Assembly (NCBI RefSeq): GCF_019710575.1
Contig: NZ_JAHWFK010000043.1
Span: 1 to 64,000, forward strand
Length of the DNA stretch: 64,000 nt
Source: Paractinoplanes polyasparticus
GTDB lineage: Bacteria; Actinomycetota; Actinomycetes; Mycobacteriales; Micromonosporaceae
Direction of reading: 5' to 3'
The notes under the pieces are model-generated. The model made no database searches. It saw only the letters and a list, made by a program, of their open reading frames with translations, and was not told the origin of the DNA. Numbering within the stretch: position 1 is the first letter of the stretch; each line of letters starts with the position of its first letter. This document shows, piece by piece, positions 51,586 to 60,879 of this stretch. The translations under genes were made by a program, and so were the position numbers.

Positions 51586-54071
51586 TCGACATCCCCGAGC
51601 TCGCGCTCGTCGCTCTGGTCGGCATCTCCGGCTCGGGCAAGTCGACCTTCGCGCGCACTCATTTCCGGCCCACCCAGGTGCTCTCCTCCGACTACTTCCG
51701 GGGCCTGGTCGCCGACGACGAGAACGACCAGTCGGCCTCGGCCGAGGCGTTCGACGCGCTGCATTACGTCGCGGGCAAGCGACTCACGGCCGGGCGGCTG
51801 ACCGTGGTCGACGCCACCAACCTCCAGCCGCACGGCCGCGCCGCGCTGGTGCGCCTCGCCCGCGACCACGACGTCCTGCCGGTGGCGATCGTCCTCGACG
51901 TGCCCGAGGCGCTGGCCTGGGAGCGCACCGAGGCCCGGGCCGATCGCCACTTCGGCCGCCAGGTTCTTGCCCGCATGCATCGCGACCTGCGTCGATCCCT
52001 GGGCTCGCTGACTCGCGAGGGTTTCCGCAAGGTGCACGTGCTGCGCGGACCCGACGAGATCGCCGCCACCACGATCCGCTACGAGAAGCTCTTCAACGAC
52101 AAGCGCGAGCTGACCGGGCCGTTCGACATCATCGGCGACGTGCACGGTTGCCGGGCCGAGCTCGAGACCCTGCTCGATCGGCTCGGCTACACCCTGGTCC
52201 GCGACGAATCCGCCCGTCCGGTCGACGCCGTGCCGCCCGAGGGCCGCACCGCGATCTTCGTTGGCGACCTCGTCGACCGCGGCCCCGACTCGCCGGGTGT
52301 GCTGCGCCTGGTCATGGGCATGGTCGCCGCCGGACACGCCCTGTGCGTGCCCGGCAACCACGAACAGAAGCTGGCGCGCAAGCTCAACGGCCGCAACGTG
52401 CAGCTCACCCACGGCCTGCCCGAGACGCTCGAGCAGCTCGCCGCGGAACCGGACTCGTTCGTGGCGTCGGCCAAGGCGTTCATCGAAGGCCTGGTCAGCC
52501 ACTACGTGCTCGACGAGGGCCGGCTGGTGGTCGCGCACGCCGGCCTCAAAGAGGCGTACCACGGACGCGCCTCGGGCCGGGTGCGCAGCTTCGCGCTCTA
52601 CGGCGAGACAACCGGCGAGACCGACGAGTACGGCCTGCCGGTGCGCTACCCGTGGGCGCGGGACTACCGGGGCTCGGCCGCGGTGGTCTACGGCCACACG
52701 CCCACCCCGAAGCCGGAGTGGATCAACAACACGATCTGCCTCGACACCGGTTGCGTGTTCGGCGGCGCCCTGACCGCGCTGCGCTGGCCGTCGCGCGAAC
52801 TGGTGTCTGTGCCGGCCGAGCGGGAGTACTACGCGCCCGTACGCCCGCTGGCGCCGGCCGAGCGGCCCGATGACGGCCTCGACATCGCCGACGTGACCGG
52901 GCGGCGGCACGTCGATTACGGGTACGGGCGGGTGACCGTCGCCGCCGAGAATGCCGCCGCGGCGCTCGAGGTGATGAGCCGGTTCGCGCTCGACCCGGCC
53001 ACGCTAGTGTGGCTGCCGCCGACCATGGCCCCGTGTTCGACGTCGGCGCTCGACGGCTACCTCGAACACCCGGCAACCGCGTTCGACGACCTCCGCGCAG
53101 CCGGCGCCGAGCGGGTCGTGTGCGAAGAGAAGCACATGGGCTCGCGCGCCATCGTGCGGGTGTCCCGCTCCGGCGCGGGCGACGCGATCTGGACCCGGAC
53201 GGGCCGGCCGTTCTTCGGCCCAGCGCTCGACGAGCAGTTGCTCACCCGGGTGCGCGCCGCCGCCGCCGGGCTCTTCGACGAGCTGTCGAGCGACTGGCTG
53301 CTGCTCGACGCCGAACTGCTGCCGTGGTCCGCGAAGGCGGCGGGCCTGATCCGCGAGCGCTACGCCGGGGTCGGCGCGGCCGGCCGGGCTGCGCTGCCGG
53401 CCGCTCTCGACGTCGTCGACCGGGCCGCCGCGCGTGGGCTCGACGTGTCCGGGCTGCGCGAGCAGCTGTCCCTGCGCTCGGACGAGATCGACGGCTACTC
53501 GGCGGCGTACCGCGTGTACGTGAAGCCGACGGACGGGCTCGACGGGGTCACGCTGGCGCCGTTCGCTGTGCTGGCCGGGGACGGCGTCTCGTATGCCGAC
53601 CGCGACCACGGCTGGCACCTCGCGCTGGCCGACAAGCTGGTGGCTGCCGACCCGGCGCTGTTCACCCCGACCCGCCGCATGATCGTCGAGCTCGGCGACC
53701 AAGCTTCCGAGGCCGCCGCGACCCAGTGGTGGCTCGAGCTGACCGCGTCCGGCGGCGAGGGCATGGTGGTCAAGCCGTGGACGGGTCTGAAGGCCGTCGA
53801 CGCGAAGGGCCGGTTGATCCAGCCGGGGGTGAAGTGCCGTGGCCGCGAATACCTGCGGATCATCTACGGCCCGGAATACACCCGCCCGGAACAGCTGACC
53901 CGGCTGCGGCGGCGCAACCTGGGCCGCAAGCGCAACATGGCGTTGCGCGAGCACGGGCTGGGACTCGCGGCGCTCGACCGGCTGGCCGAGGACGCGCCGC
54001 TCTGGCGCGTCCACGAGCTGGTCTTCGCGATCCTCGCCATCGAGTCGGAGCCCGTCGACCCCCGCCTCTGA
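51582..54071 (+). CDS. pnkp: Polynucleotide kinase-phosphatase-ligase Pnkp
   Basis: An 829-residue three-domain RNA end-healing and sealing enzyme. Kinase: P-loop LVGISGSGKSTFA (about residues 12-24). 2',3'-phosphatase of the metallophosphoesterase type: DIIGDVHGCRAE, VGDLVDRGPDS, CVPGNHEQKLARKL, VVYGHTPTP. Adenylyltransferase ligase: nucleophile Lys in CEEKHMGSRAIV, then LLLDAELLPW, GEGMVVKPW and GVKCRGREYLRIIYGPEY. It is coupled to hen1. The Pnkp-Hen1 complex repairs RNA broken by ribotoxins; in the well-studied form the ligase is activated by Hen1. Confidence 0.96.
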   Translation: MIDIPELALVALVGISGSGKSTFARTHFRPTQVLSSDYFRGLVADDENDQSASAEAFDALHYVAGKRLTAGRLTVVDATNLQPHGRAALVRLARDHDVLPVAIVLDVPEALAWERTEARADRHFGRQVLARMHRDLRRSLGSLTREGFRKVHVLRGPDEIAATTIRYEKLFNDKRELTGPFDIIGDVHGCRAELETLLDRLGYTLVRDESARPVDAVPPEGRTAIFVGDLVDRGPDSPGVLRLVMGMVAAGHALCVPGNHEQKLARKLNGRNVQLTHGLPETLEQLAAEPDSFVASAKAFIEGLVSHYVLDEGRLVVAHAGLKEAYHGRASGRVRSFALYGETTGETDEYGLPVRYPWARDYRGSAAVVYGHTPTPKPEWINNTICLDTGCVFGGALTALRWPSRELVSVPAEREYYAPVRPLAPAERPDDGLDIADVTGRRHVDYGYGRVTVAAENAAAALEVMSRFALDPATLVWLPPTMAPCSTSALDGYLEHPATAFDDLRAAGAERVVCEEKHMGSRAIVRVSRSGAGDAIWTRTGRPFFGPALDEQLLTRVRAAAAGLFDELSSDWLLLDAELLPWSAKAAGLIRERYAGVGAAGRAALPAALDVVDRAAARGLDVSGLREQLSLRSDEIDGYSAAYRVYVKPTDGLDGVTLAPFAVLAGDGVSYADRDHGWHLALADKLVAADPALFTPTRRMIVELGDQASEAAATQWWLELTASGGEGMVVKPWTGLKAVDAKGRLIQPGVKCRGREYLRIIYGPEYTRPEQLTRLRRRNLGRKRNMALREHGLGLAALDRLAEDAPLWRVHELVFAILAIESEPVDPRL

Positions 54072-54237
54072 CCTGCTGCGCGGCCTGTCCTCCAGAGCCG
54101 TTCGGATGGGTGCCGCGCACGAATGGACGGATGGCCCCGGACCTCCCGCCGGGGCCGCCATCCCTTCTCGGACGGAAAAGCTGCGCACAGCGAAAGGAAA
54201 CGAAAGACGTAGGTATCTGGGCGTACCCTGGCTCCTC

Positions 54238-55047
54238 GTGACAGTCCGCGCGCTCGGCGACGCCCTCGCCTTCAACCCCCTGGATCCGAAGGATCTGCTG
54301 CAAACCTTCGGCGTGGTCGGTGTCTGGGCGATCATGTTCGCCGAGACAGGTCTGCTGGTCGGTTTCTTCTTCCCCGGCGACTCGCTGCTGTTCCTGGCCG
54401 GCGTGGCCGCCTCCCCGGTGGCCGACTCGATCTTCGGCACCCAGCTGTCGTACGTCGGGCTGCTGATCGGCGCGCCGATCTGCGCCATCGTCGGCGCCCA
54501 GCTCGGTCACTGGCTGGGGGCCCGCTACGGCACGCGCATGTTCGACCGGCCGGACTCGAAGCTCTTCAAGAGGGAGTACGTCGAGAAGGCGGAGTACTAC
54601 TTCGAGAAATTCGGCCCGGCCAAGGCCGTGGTGCTGGCCCGCTTCATCCCGATCGTGCGCACGTTCCTCAACCCGGTCGCGGGCACGCTGGGCATGCCGG
54701 CCCGCAAGTTCCTGCTCTGGAACATCGTCGGCGCGGTCCTCTGGACCGACGGCATCATCATCGTCGGCCACACGCTGGCCCAGCAGATCTACGACGCCAT
54801 CGGCGAGCACATCGACCGCTACATCCTGCCGGTCGTGGCGCTGATCGTCCTGATCTCGATCCTGCCCATCCTGATCGAGATCGTGCGCGAGCGCCGCCAC
54901 AAGAAGACGGCCGGCCCCTCTGCCCCGCCTGAGCCGTCGGCCGCCATCGGCGTCGTGGCCGCGGCCAGCATCGCCGGCCTGGTCGAGGCCGCCCGTCACG
55001 ACGACGAGGACGACCCCCGGAACCCCCGCTCGCACCGCCGCCACTGA
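54238..55047 (+). CDS. DedA family membrane protein
   Basis: A 269-residue protein with DedA/SNARE-associated topology: AETGLLVGFFFPGDSLLFLAG, GAQLGHWLGARYGTR, the membrane-re-entrant FGPAKAVVLARFIPIVRTFLNPVAG, and a final helix (YILPVVALIVLISILPILI). DedA proteins are linked to lipid scrambling or undecaprenyl phosphate recycling and to membrane homeostasis. GTG at 54238 is probably near-leaderless (TACCCT just upstream). The C-terminus is charged and His/Arg-rich. Confidence 0.9.
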   Translation: MTVRALGDALAFNPLDPKDLLQTFGVVGVWAIMFAETGLLVGFFFPGDSLLFLAGVAASPVADSIFGTQLSYVGLLIGAPICAIVGAQLGHWLGARYGTRMFDRPDSKLFKREYVEKAEYYFEKFGPAKAVVLARFIPIVRTFLNPVAGTLGMPARKFLLWNIVGAVLWTDGIIIVGHTLAQQIYDAIGEHIDRYILPVVALIVLISILPILIEIVRERRHKKTAGPSAPPEPSAAIGVVAAASIAGLVEAARHDDEDDPRNPRSHRRH

Positions 55048-55080
55048 CCCGCTCTACCGGGCGGCCTTTCCGTAAGAACA

Positions 55081-55129
55081 CAGCAGCGCCCGGCACGGAC
55101 CTCTCGGGGAGCCGTGCCGGGCGCTGCTG
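55081..55129. terminator. Bidirectional terminator after dedA
   Basis: Perfect 18-base arms CAGCAGCGCCCGGCACGG (55081-55098) and CCGTGCCGGGCGCTGCTG (55112-55129) with a 13-base loop, between the DedA gene and the convergent aldolase-like gene. Confidence 0.85.
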
Positions 55130-55251
55130 TGTGTGCTGCTGCTCGTCGGTGGGGATGGTTCGGGTGGCCGGAACGGGACGTGCCCCGGCTGCGCCGATCC
55201 ACTCTGCGCCGTTGGGGGCGGGCGCGGGGCGGGTCGACCGTTTGGTGCGTG

Positions 55252-55926
55252 TCAGACCGTGACGGCGGTGGAGCCGTACAGGCGGTCCAGGAACTCATCG
55301 GGGCAGTCGCGGAGGTTCTCCAGGCGGCCGGCGGACAGCGCCCGGTAGGTGAGTTCCGCTGCTTCCTCGAGGTTGCGGGCACGTTTGTGCGCCAGTTCGA
55401 TCGTGTCGCCCAGCACCACGCAGCCATGCTGACTCAGCACCAGGCAGTCGGTGCCGTCAGCGGCCATCGCGGCAGTCAGAGCGGCAAGCTCGGTCGTGCC
55501 GGGGAGCCGGAACGGCACCGTCGAGACACGGCGCAGGTAATACGCGTGGTCGGTGGTGACGATCCGGATGTGCTCACCCAGTGCATCGAGCAGGAGTGCG
55601 GTCTGCGGATGCAAATGGATGATGGCGTTGACGTCGGGACGGGCCCGATACAGCGCCAGGTGCAGAGCCAGTTCGCTCGTCGGCTCGATCGCGGGTGGTG
55701 GCACATTGCCCACCAGCGCGGGCGAGCCGTCAGACACTCGGACGGCCGCGAACGTGGTCCGGCTCAGCCGGCCCAGCCACGAACCGCTGCCGGTGACCCA
55801 GATGGCGTCCTCGTCGGGGATCCGGGCGGAGAGGTTTCCGCCCGACCCGGCGACGAGGCCGGCCTGGACCACGTCGAAACCCACGTACGCGAGCTGGTCA
55901 CGCAGATCGCCGTGGACGTAGTTCAC
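55252..55926 (-). CDS. Class II aldolase/adducin family protein
   Basis: A 224-residue zinc aldolase-like protein related to L-fuculose-phosphate aldolase. Marks are GSGGNLSARIPDEDAIWVTGSG (substrate and phosphate loop), the catalytic Glu in EPTSELALHLALYR, zinc His in IIHLHPQT and the later SQHGCVVLG. Its substrate could be a fuculose, ribulose or methylthioribulose phosphate; no pathway gene lies nearby to decide. ATG start. Confidence 0.85.
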   Translation of the reverse strand: MNYVHGDLRDQLAYVGFDVVQAGLVAGSGGNLSARIPDEDAIWVTGSGSWLGRLSRTTFAAVRVSDGSPALVGNVPPPAIEPTSELALHLALYRARPDVNAIIHLHPQTALLLDALGEHIRIVTTDHAYYLRRVSTVPFRLPGTTELAALTAAMAADGTDCLVLSQHGCVVLGDTIELAHKRARNLEEAAELTYRALSAGRLENLRDCPDEFLDRLYGSTAVTV

Positions 55927-56034
55927 CCGTTACTCCTGAAGGTCCTGGGGGGTGGACTGGAGGAGGAGAGGTCTGCTGCCTGGCGCCACGCCCCGCATGG
56001 TGCCGGTGACGCCAGGCGATTCCCTGCGAAGCGG

Positions 56035-56412
56035 TCAGCGCGCCTTCTTGGTCGCCCGCTTACGAGGCGGGGTCAGCAGGTCGGCGATCGTCGCGATGGC
56101 GGTCGGCACGAGCCGGTAGTAGGCCCACACTCCCCGCTTCTCCCGCTCGAGCAGACCGGCCTCGGTCAGGATCCGCAGGTGGTGACTCACCGTCGGCTGC
56201 GACAGACCAAGCGGAGCGGTCAGGTCGCAGACGCAGGCTTCGCCGTCCGTCGCGGACTGGATAAGGCTGAGCAGCCGAAGCCGGGCCGGATCGGCGAGTG
56301 CCTTCAGCACTCCCGCAAGCCGCTCGGCGTCGGCACGTTCAATAGGCTCGCCGGCTAGCGGCGAGATCTGAGGCATTGTCATTTCCGCCAACGCAGTTCC
56401 CACGATCTCCAT
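56035..56412 (-). CDS. ArsR/SmtB family metalloregulator
   Basis: A 125-residue winged-helix repressor: LAGVLKALADPARLRLLSLI, the metal motif EACVCDLTAPLGLSQPT in the recognition-helix region and VSHHLRILTEAGLLEREKRG, VWAYYRLVP as wing. The C-V-C-D-L motif is that of arsenite/antimonite sensors. No ars efflux or reductase gene is nearby, so its target lies elsewhere or was lost. ATG at 56412 preceded by AAGGATGG-like purines; an internal ATG ten codons later is possible. Confidence 0.88.
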   Translation of the reverse strand: MEIVGTALAEMTMPQISPLAGEPIERADAERLAGVLKALADPARLRLLSLIQSATDGEACVCDLTAPLGLSQPTVSHHLRILTEAGLLEREKRGVWAYYRLVPTAIATIADLLTPPRKRATKKAR

Positions 56413-57933
56413 CCTTCCACCAACTGCATCGATTCTCCTGCATGTGCGCAGGAACGAACCGGCTAACTTTCAGGCCGTAAGGCCGACGTCGATCACCGGG
56501 ACGGTCGATCGGGAGTGGCCGGCAACCCGAGCCTCCGATGCAACCCATACCGCCGTACCGACTTCGGTCTCTGCCTCCTGCAACGCCTCAGCCGCCATCA
56601 GGACGCTGCCCATCTGTGTCGAGGTCTCGATCCCCGCCCCGGGAGTGAGACGCCCCACATTGTCAATTCGTCGATCTATTGCCCTTCGTGAAGCACGGGC
56701 TGGTCGCTGATCCGTTTCGCCTGGGCCCGCACCCGCCCCGACGACGTCATCTCGCCACCTTCCGCTCACTCCCGGAACCGGGCGGCCCGGCATGGGAAGT
56801 TCACGACCCGATGAAAGCACGGCGCCACGCTGCGCGACGGGCAATTCAGTGATGAATTTACGCAGGTCGTGCCGTGCTTGCATGCATCGAGCGTACTTGC
56901 TGGAACGAAACCGGAACCTTTCGCCCTGGCAGTGCGCAACGTAACTATTGACGCACAGCATTGAGTCGATCTAAAAAGAAACCTTACAGATTCCACGGTC
57001 CCTTTCGCCCCATGCCGGGAACATCGATGCAGCTCAAAGCTCCTATGCCGGGGGTCACATGCCGCCGGGGCGACAGATCACCCGGTCGAGGTGCTGAGAA
57101 GCTGCTGTGAATCGCGTCATCGGACGTTTACCCATCCAGCGAAAAACACCCGCCGACCGGTGACGGCGCGCTATCCGGACAGCCGATTGAGTGACGAAGC
57201 TGGATGACAAACTTACCCGTTCGGGTGACCCATACCCATCAATATGAGGGGTCACGCCATCAATTTGAGGGGGTAACTGGTCGGTAACAACCCGACAGTG
57301 TGTTGTCCGGAACTCATCATCCGATGTGCCCCGTGCCCGCCTGCACCCGGGTCCCGCTCATCCGTTGTCCACACTGGCCGTTGTCCGCCGGGAGAGGCGC
57401 GCCTTCGCTCCCAGCCCCAGCCCGATCCGGTGAGGCTTCGCCGACGGTTGAGCATCGCCTCGTAGTCAGCAGCCGCCTTTTGCAGTCAACGGATCGAGGC
57501 GCGGGTCCTCAGGTGCCGCGAGCGCGCCCCACGCCGTCAGAGACACCCGGCAACCCGTGCGGAGCCGATTTCGCGACTCAGGTCGCTGCTGGACCGCCGC
57601 AGTGCCCTGCGCAAAGCTGGGCACGGGTCGACCGCTGGGACCGGACGGGGTCGACTGCCGCTCGCCACAACGAACGACAGCGCCGGTAGAGGCCGACCGC
57701 TACAACCGGTTAAACGTCGAGTGCGGACCCATCCGAACGAACTGACGGCGTTGAGCGAAGCCCGATCGCCAAGACCGGTACGTCGAGTGAGGCGCGTCAC
57801 AAGCATTGGACGGCGTCGAGAAGAGGCCGACCGCAACGACCGGTTCGACGCCGAATGCGGGGCGCCCAGTACGACGATCGCGGGCGAACGCGGGCCGACC
57901 AACAAGCGGATGGGATCGAGCGAAGCCGGACCG
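56413..57933. other. 1.5-kb region without a convincing gene
   Basis: Open frames exist on both strands but lack ribosome binding sites and recognisable sequence; the longest (minus strand, 56470-56961) ends in an unassigned stretch EALQEAETEVGTAVWVASEA. The stretch 56790-57300 is more AT-rich than the rest and holds direct repeats at 57237-57272. The part 57480-57930 holds degenerate copies of a CCGACCGC-n-ACnACCGGTT unit, as if from a decayed repetitive gene. Confidence 0.45.
57237..57272. repeat. Direct repeats CATCAATwTGAGGGG, 21-bp period
   Basis: CATCAATATGAGGGG (57237-57251) and CATCAATTTGAGGGG (57258-57272) differ at one base and start exactly 21 bases apart, two helical turns. An inverted repeat GTGACCC (57225-57231) with GGGTCAC (57249-57255) overlaps the first copy. 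This looks like an operator array, but no start of a gene can be tied to it. Confidence 0.65.
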
Positions 57934-59352
57934 CTACGACTGGTCGGAGGTCGGATGCTGGTCGGAAGACGGCTGATGGGCGGGCGCGGACGAGGACGAC
58001 TGCTCGGTCATCGGCTGCTGATCCGCGACCGGCGTTTCGCCGCTCGCCGACGAGGCCTGTGCCGGCTGCTGAGTGGAAGCCCGCTCCTGCTCCGACGGCG
58101 CGTGTTGGGTCGAGGCCGGCTGGGTCGAGGCCGGCTGGGTCGAGGCCGGCTGGGTCGACTGGGCAGCGGTCGGCCGGGTGGGACGTGCGTACGGGGATCG
58201 GGGGTCCGCCGGCGGATGTGAGGCCGATGCCGGCTGGGTGGGTGCCTGGGGTGTGAAGGCAGCGTCCGGCGCGTGGTCGGCGGGCCGGGCGTAGGGCGAG
58301 TGGTCCGGGCGGGTCGAGCCGGGGTTCGGGGCCTGCGCGGGGTGCGACTCGGGGCCGTAACCGTGGGCCGGAGGGTAGGCGCCGTCCGCATAGCCCGCCG
58401 ACTGAGTGCCGGGCAACGGGTAGCCCGTCGGCTGACCGCCAGGGGCTGGGTAACCGGCGAGCTGACCTCCGGGCGCTGGGGCACCGGCCGGCTGGCCGCC
58501 GAGGGGTGGGTAGCCCGCCAACTGGGCTCCAGAGGCCGGGTAACCCGCCGCCGGCTGGCTTCCGGGCGCTGGGACACCCGCCGGGTGCCCGCCGAAGGGT
58601 GGGTAGCCCGCCGACTGAGCTCCAGAAGCTGGGTAACCCGCCGCCGGCTGGCTTGCGGAGGGAGGGTAGCCAGGGCCGGGGTAGGCCGACGACGGGTAGG
58701 CGGCGTTGGCGGGAACGCCGTGGCCGGGATAGGCGGCGCCGTAGACCGGCTGCGGGGCCGACGGGGCCGCCGGGCGCCGGAAGAACGTGCGCGGCGCGGT
58801 CAGGATCAGGATGCCGACCAGCGCGTAGCCGAGGATCTGGGCGATCGCGAGGCCGGCGTTTGTGCCGATCCAGCCGTCGGGATAGGCGTCGCTCAGCTGG
58901 GCGCCCAGCGACCACGGCGCCGAGTTGCCACTGCGCTGGGCGGCCAGCGTCAGCACGCCGGCCGTGCCGCCCAGGATCCCCAGGACGCTGACGACGAGGG
59001 CGGCGATGCGAGCGGCGTTGCTGCCGCGGCGCAGCGACAGGCCGACCACCACGAAGAGCGCGAAGGCGATCACGGCGAGGGCCAGGGCGATCGCCGCGCC
59101 GAGCCAGACGACCGCCACGTAGTACTCCGGGTCGTTGTCGCCGGTGAAGCTGCCGGAGACCGGAGCGGCCGTCACGTCCCGGAACCGGTCGATCGTGCCA
59201 GGCACGATGGCCACCGTCGCGATGGCATAGATCAGGCCGACTCCGGCCATCAGCCACAGCAGGGCGGCGGCGAACGTCACCGCGGGCGGCCGGCCCGACG
59301 GCGACACCGGCGGCGTGGCGGCGATCGGCGGTGGCTGGACTGGGTACGACAT
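57934..59352 (-). CDS. Four-helix membrane protein with long Pro/Ala/Gly/Tyr/Gln-rich tail
   Basis: A 472-residue protein. About residues 25-195 hold four hydrophobic helices (VTFAAALLWLMAGVGLIYAI; VVWLGAAIALALAVIAFALF; IAALVVSVLGILGG; ALVGILILTAP). The cytoplasmic tail of some 270 residues is low complexity: repeated AGYPAPGGQ-type units, then QPAST three times in tandem and a Ser/Gln-rich end. The same plan is found in the next gene, so the two are probably diverged duplicates. ATG start. Function unknown. Confidence 0.78.
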   Translation of the reverse strand: MSYPVQPPPIAATPPVSPSGRPPAVTFAAALLWLMAGVGLIYAIATVAIVPGTIDRFRDVTAAPVSGSFTGDNDPEYYVAVVWLGAAIALALAVIAFALFVVVGLSLRRGSNAARIAALVVSVLGILGGTAGVLTLAAQRSGNSAPWSLGAQLSDAYPDGWIGTNAGLAIAQILGYALVGILILTAPRTFFRRPAAPSAPQPVYGAAYPGHGVPANAAYPSSAYPGPGYPPSASQPAAGYPASGAQSAGYPPFGGHPAGVPAPGSQPAAGYPASGAQLAGYPPLGGQPAGAPAPGGQLAGYPAPGGQPTGYPLPGTQSAGYADGAYPPAHGYGPESHPAQAPNPGSTRPDHSPYARPADHAPDAAFTPQAPTQPASASHPPADPRSPYARPTRPTAAQSTQPASTQPASTQPASTQHAPSEQERASTQQPAQASSASGETPVADQQPMTEQSSSSAPAHQPSSDQHPTSDQS

Positions 59353-59423
59353 CGACGACTCCCCGCGGTGATCCGTTGCGCCGAACCTACCCGGACGGGG
59401 CGGCGAGCGGGGCGCGAACCCCG

Positions 59424-60332
59424 TCAGGCCGGGTCGGTGGGCGGCTTCGGCGGCTGGTCACCACTGGTCGACGGCGGCGGGTTGGGATCGACCGGCGGCG
59501 GCGCGAACGGATCCGAAGGCGGCGGGAAGGCGGAAGCGGGCGGCGGCGCCTGGCCCGGATACGGCGACAATCCCGGAGCCGGCTGCCCCGGCTGCCCATG
59601 CTGCCCGGGGTACGACGGCCCGGACGAAGGCTGGCCCGGGTAGGAGGGCCCGGACGTGGGCTGGCCCGGGAAGGGCTGCCCCGGGTACGGCGGCTGAGCC
59701 GGATACCCTGGCTGGCCGTAGCCGGCACCGCCCGGGTACTGCGGATACGGCACCGACGGATCCCAGGCCGCCGCCGGCTTGCGGAAGAATTCGTTGGCCG
59801 CCGGCAGGGCCAGCAGGATGACCGTCCCCAGGATCGCCAGCAGCGCGATCACCGACAGCGTCGTGTTGGACGCCGTATACCAGGACGGCAGCGCCTCCTC
59901 GAGCCGTTGCTGCACCTCCGCCTCCGACGGGCCGCCGGTGGTCGTCCCGGTGCCCATCGAGCCGGCCAGTGCCGTACTGCCCAGGCTGGCCCCGAAGCAG
60001 CACAGCGAGATGCCGCCGATGACCCAGGTGACGATCCGCGCCGGGTTCTTGCCCCGGCCGTCGAACAGCGCCAGCACGGCGAACCCGATGCCGATCAACA
60101 GATTGACGATCGCCCCGCCGACGAAAATGGCGCTGATGAACGACTCGGCGCCCTCTGCCTCGGTGCCGGCGTAGACGTCCCGGATGGCGTCGGTGAGCTG
60201 TCCGGCGATCAAGAACGTGGTCAACGCGTTGATCACCTGGATGACCGCCACCGCGTAGAGCAGATAGACCGCCACGGTGACGACCGTCGGACGCGGCCGC
60301 GCCGCGGATGCCGGAAAACCAGGAACGGTCAC
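59424..60332 (-). CDS. Four-helix membrane protein with Pro/Gly/Tyr tail
   Basis: A 302-residue protein with helices VVTVAVYLLYAVAVIQVINA, AIFVGGAIVNLLIGIGFAVL, WVIGGISLCCFGASLG and TLSVIALLAILGTVILLALP, then FFRKPAAAW and a tail of PYPGQP/SGPSYPGQ repeats. The junction FFRKPAA is close to FFRRPAA in the following gene, supporting common origin. GTG at 60332 with GGGGGC is preferred to the longer frame. Two-gene operon with the gene at 57934-59352. Function unknown. Confidence 0.75.
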   Translation of the reverse strand: MTVPGFPASAARPRPTVVTVAVYLLYAVAVIQVINALTTFLIAGQLTDAIRDVYAGTEAEGAESFISAIFVGGAIVNLLIGIGFAVLALFDGRGKNPARIVTWVIGGISLCCFGASLGSTALAGSMGTGTTTGGPSEAEVQQRLEEALPSWYTASNTTLSVIALLAILGTVILLALPAANEFFRKPAAAWDPSVPYPQYPGGAGYGQPGYPAQPPYPGQPFPGQPTSGPSYPGQPSSGPSYPGQHGQPGQPAPGLSPYPGQAPPPASAFPPPSDPFAPPPVDPNPPPSTSGDQPPKPPTDPA

Positions 60333-60670
60333 AATGCCCCCAAAACTTGATCCATTCACGGTATCGGGCGGCTGCCAACTCCGCGACCGACCCACGGAGT
60401 CGCGCAAACTGTGGCAACATCGGCCGACGATGACCGATATATCCGTAAATAGGTCGCTCGTTCAGGGGGCGACACGGGTACGCCGTGATCTCTACACTTT
60501 CGTCGTGGCATCGACGCGGCAGCACCAGCCTCCCGCGATGCCCCCTGCCCGCACGAGTCGCCCGCCCCGCGTGAAGAGCGCCTGGGCCGAGGCAGACAGT
60601 CGCCGGGCAAGAGTCCCGTTACGCCGGCCGCGTGACCACACCGCGGCGGCCCCAGACCTCTTAAGGACCG
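60333..60670. other. Divergent intergenic region
   Basis: No gene seen over about 340 bases. AT-rich patches such as GACCGATATATCCGTAAATAG (near 60430, shown in part) may contain promoters for one or both flanking genes. No clear hairpin or repeat. Confidence 0.35.
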
Positions 60671-60679
60671 GTGAGTCCC

Positions 60680-60856
60680 ATGCCCCACGCCGATACTCTG
60701 ACCGTCGTTCACCATGACGACACGAAGACCCGCTTCAAAGACGTCCGCTATCAGCTCCACCGCGACGGCATCCGCATCTGGTCCGCCGAGGGGGAACAGG
60801 TCGTCACCGACGTGCTGATGACGCAGGCCTACCGGCAGAGGCCGGCCACGAACTAA
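60680..60856 (+). CDS. Small conserved hypothetical protein
   Basis: A 58-residue protein: MPHADTLTVVHHDDTKTRF, then KDVRYQLHRDGIRIWSAEGE and QVVTDVLMTQAYRQRP, with alternating polar/hydrophobic strands that suggest a small beta-rich fold. ATG at 60680; a GTG three codons upstream (60671) lies closer to AAGGA and may be the true start. Followed by a strong terminator, so it is its own transcript. Function unknown. Confidence 0.65.
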   Translation: MPHADTLTVVHHDDTKTRFKDVRYQLHRDGIRIWSAEGEQVVTDVLMTQAYRQRPATN

Positions 60857-60879
60857 GACTCACAACTGAAGACGCGAGG

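Noticed and set aside
55140..55250. Possible small gene between the terminator after dedA and the aldolase-like stop
   Set aside because: Only antisense-like short frames without ribosome binding sites are present.
56470..56961. 163-residue minus-strand frame upstream of the ArsR gene
   Set aside because: Low-complexity Arg/Gly/Pro start, no ribosome binding site, no recognisable domain; treated as non-coding.
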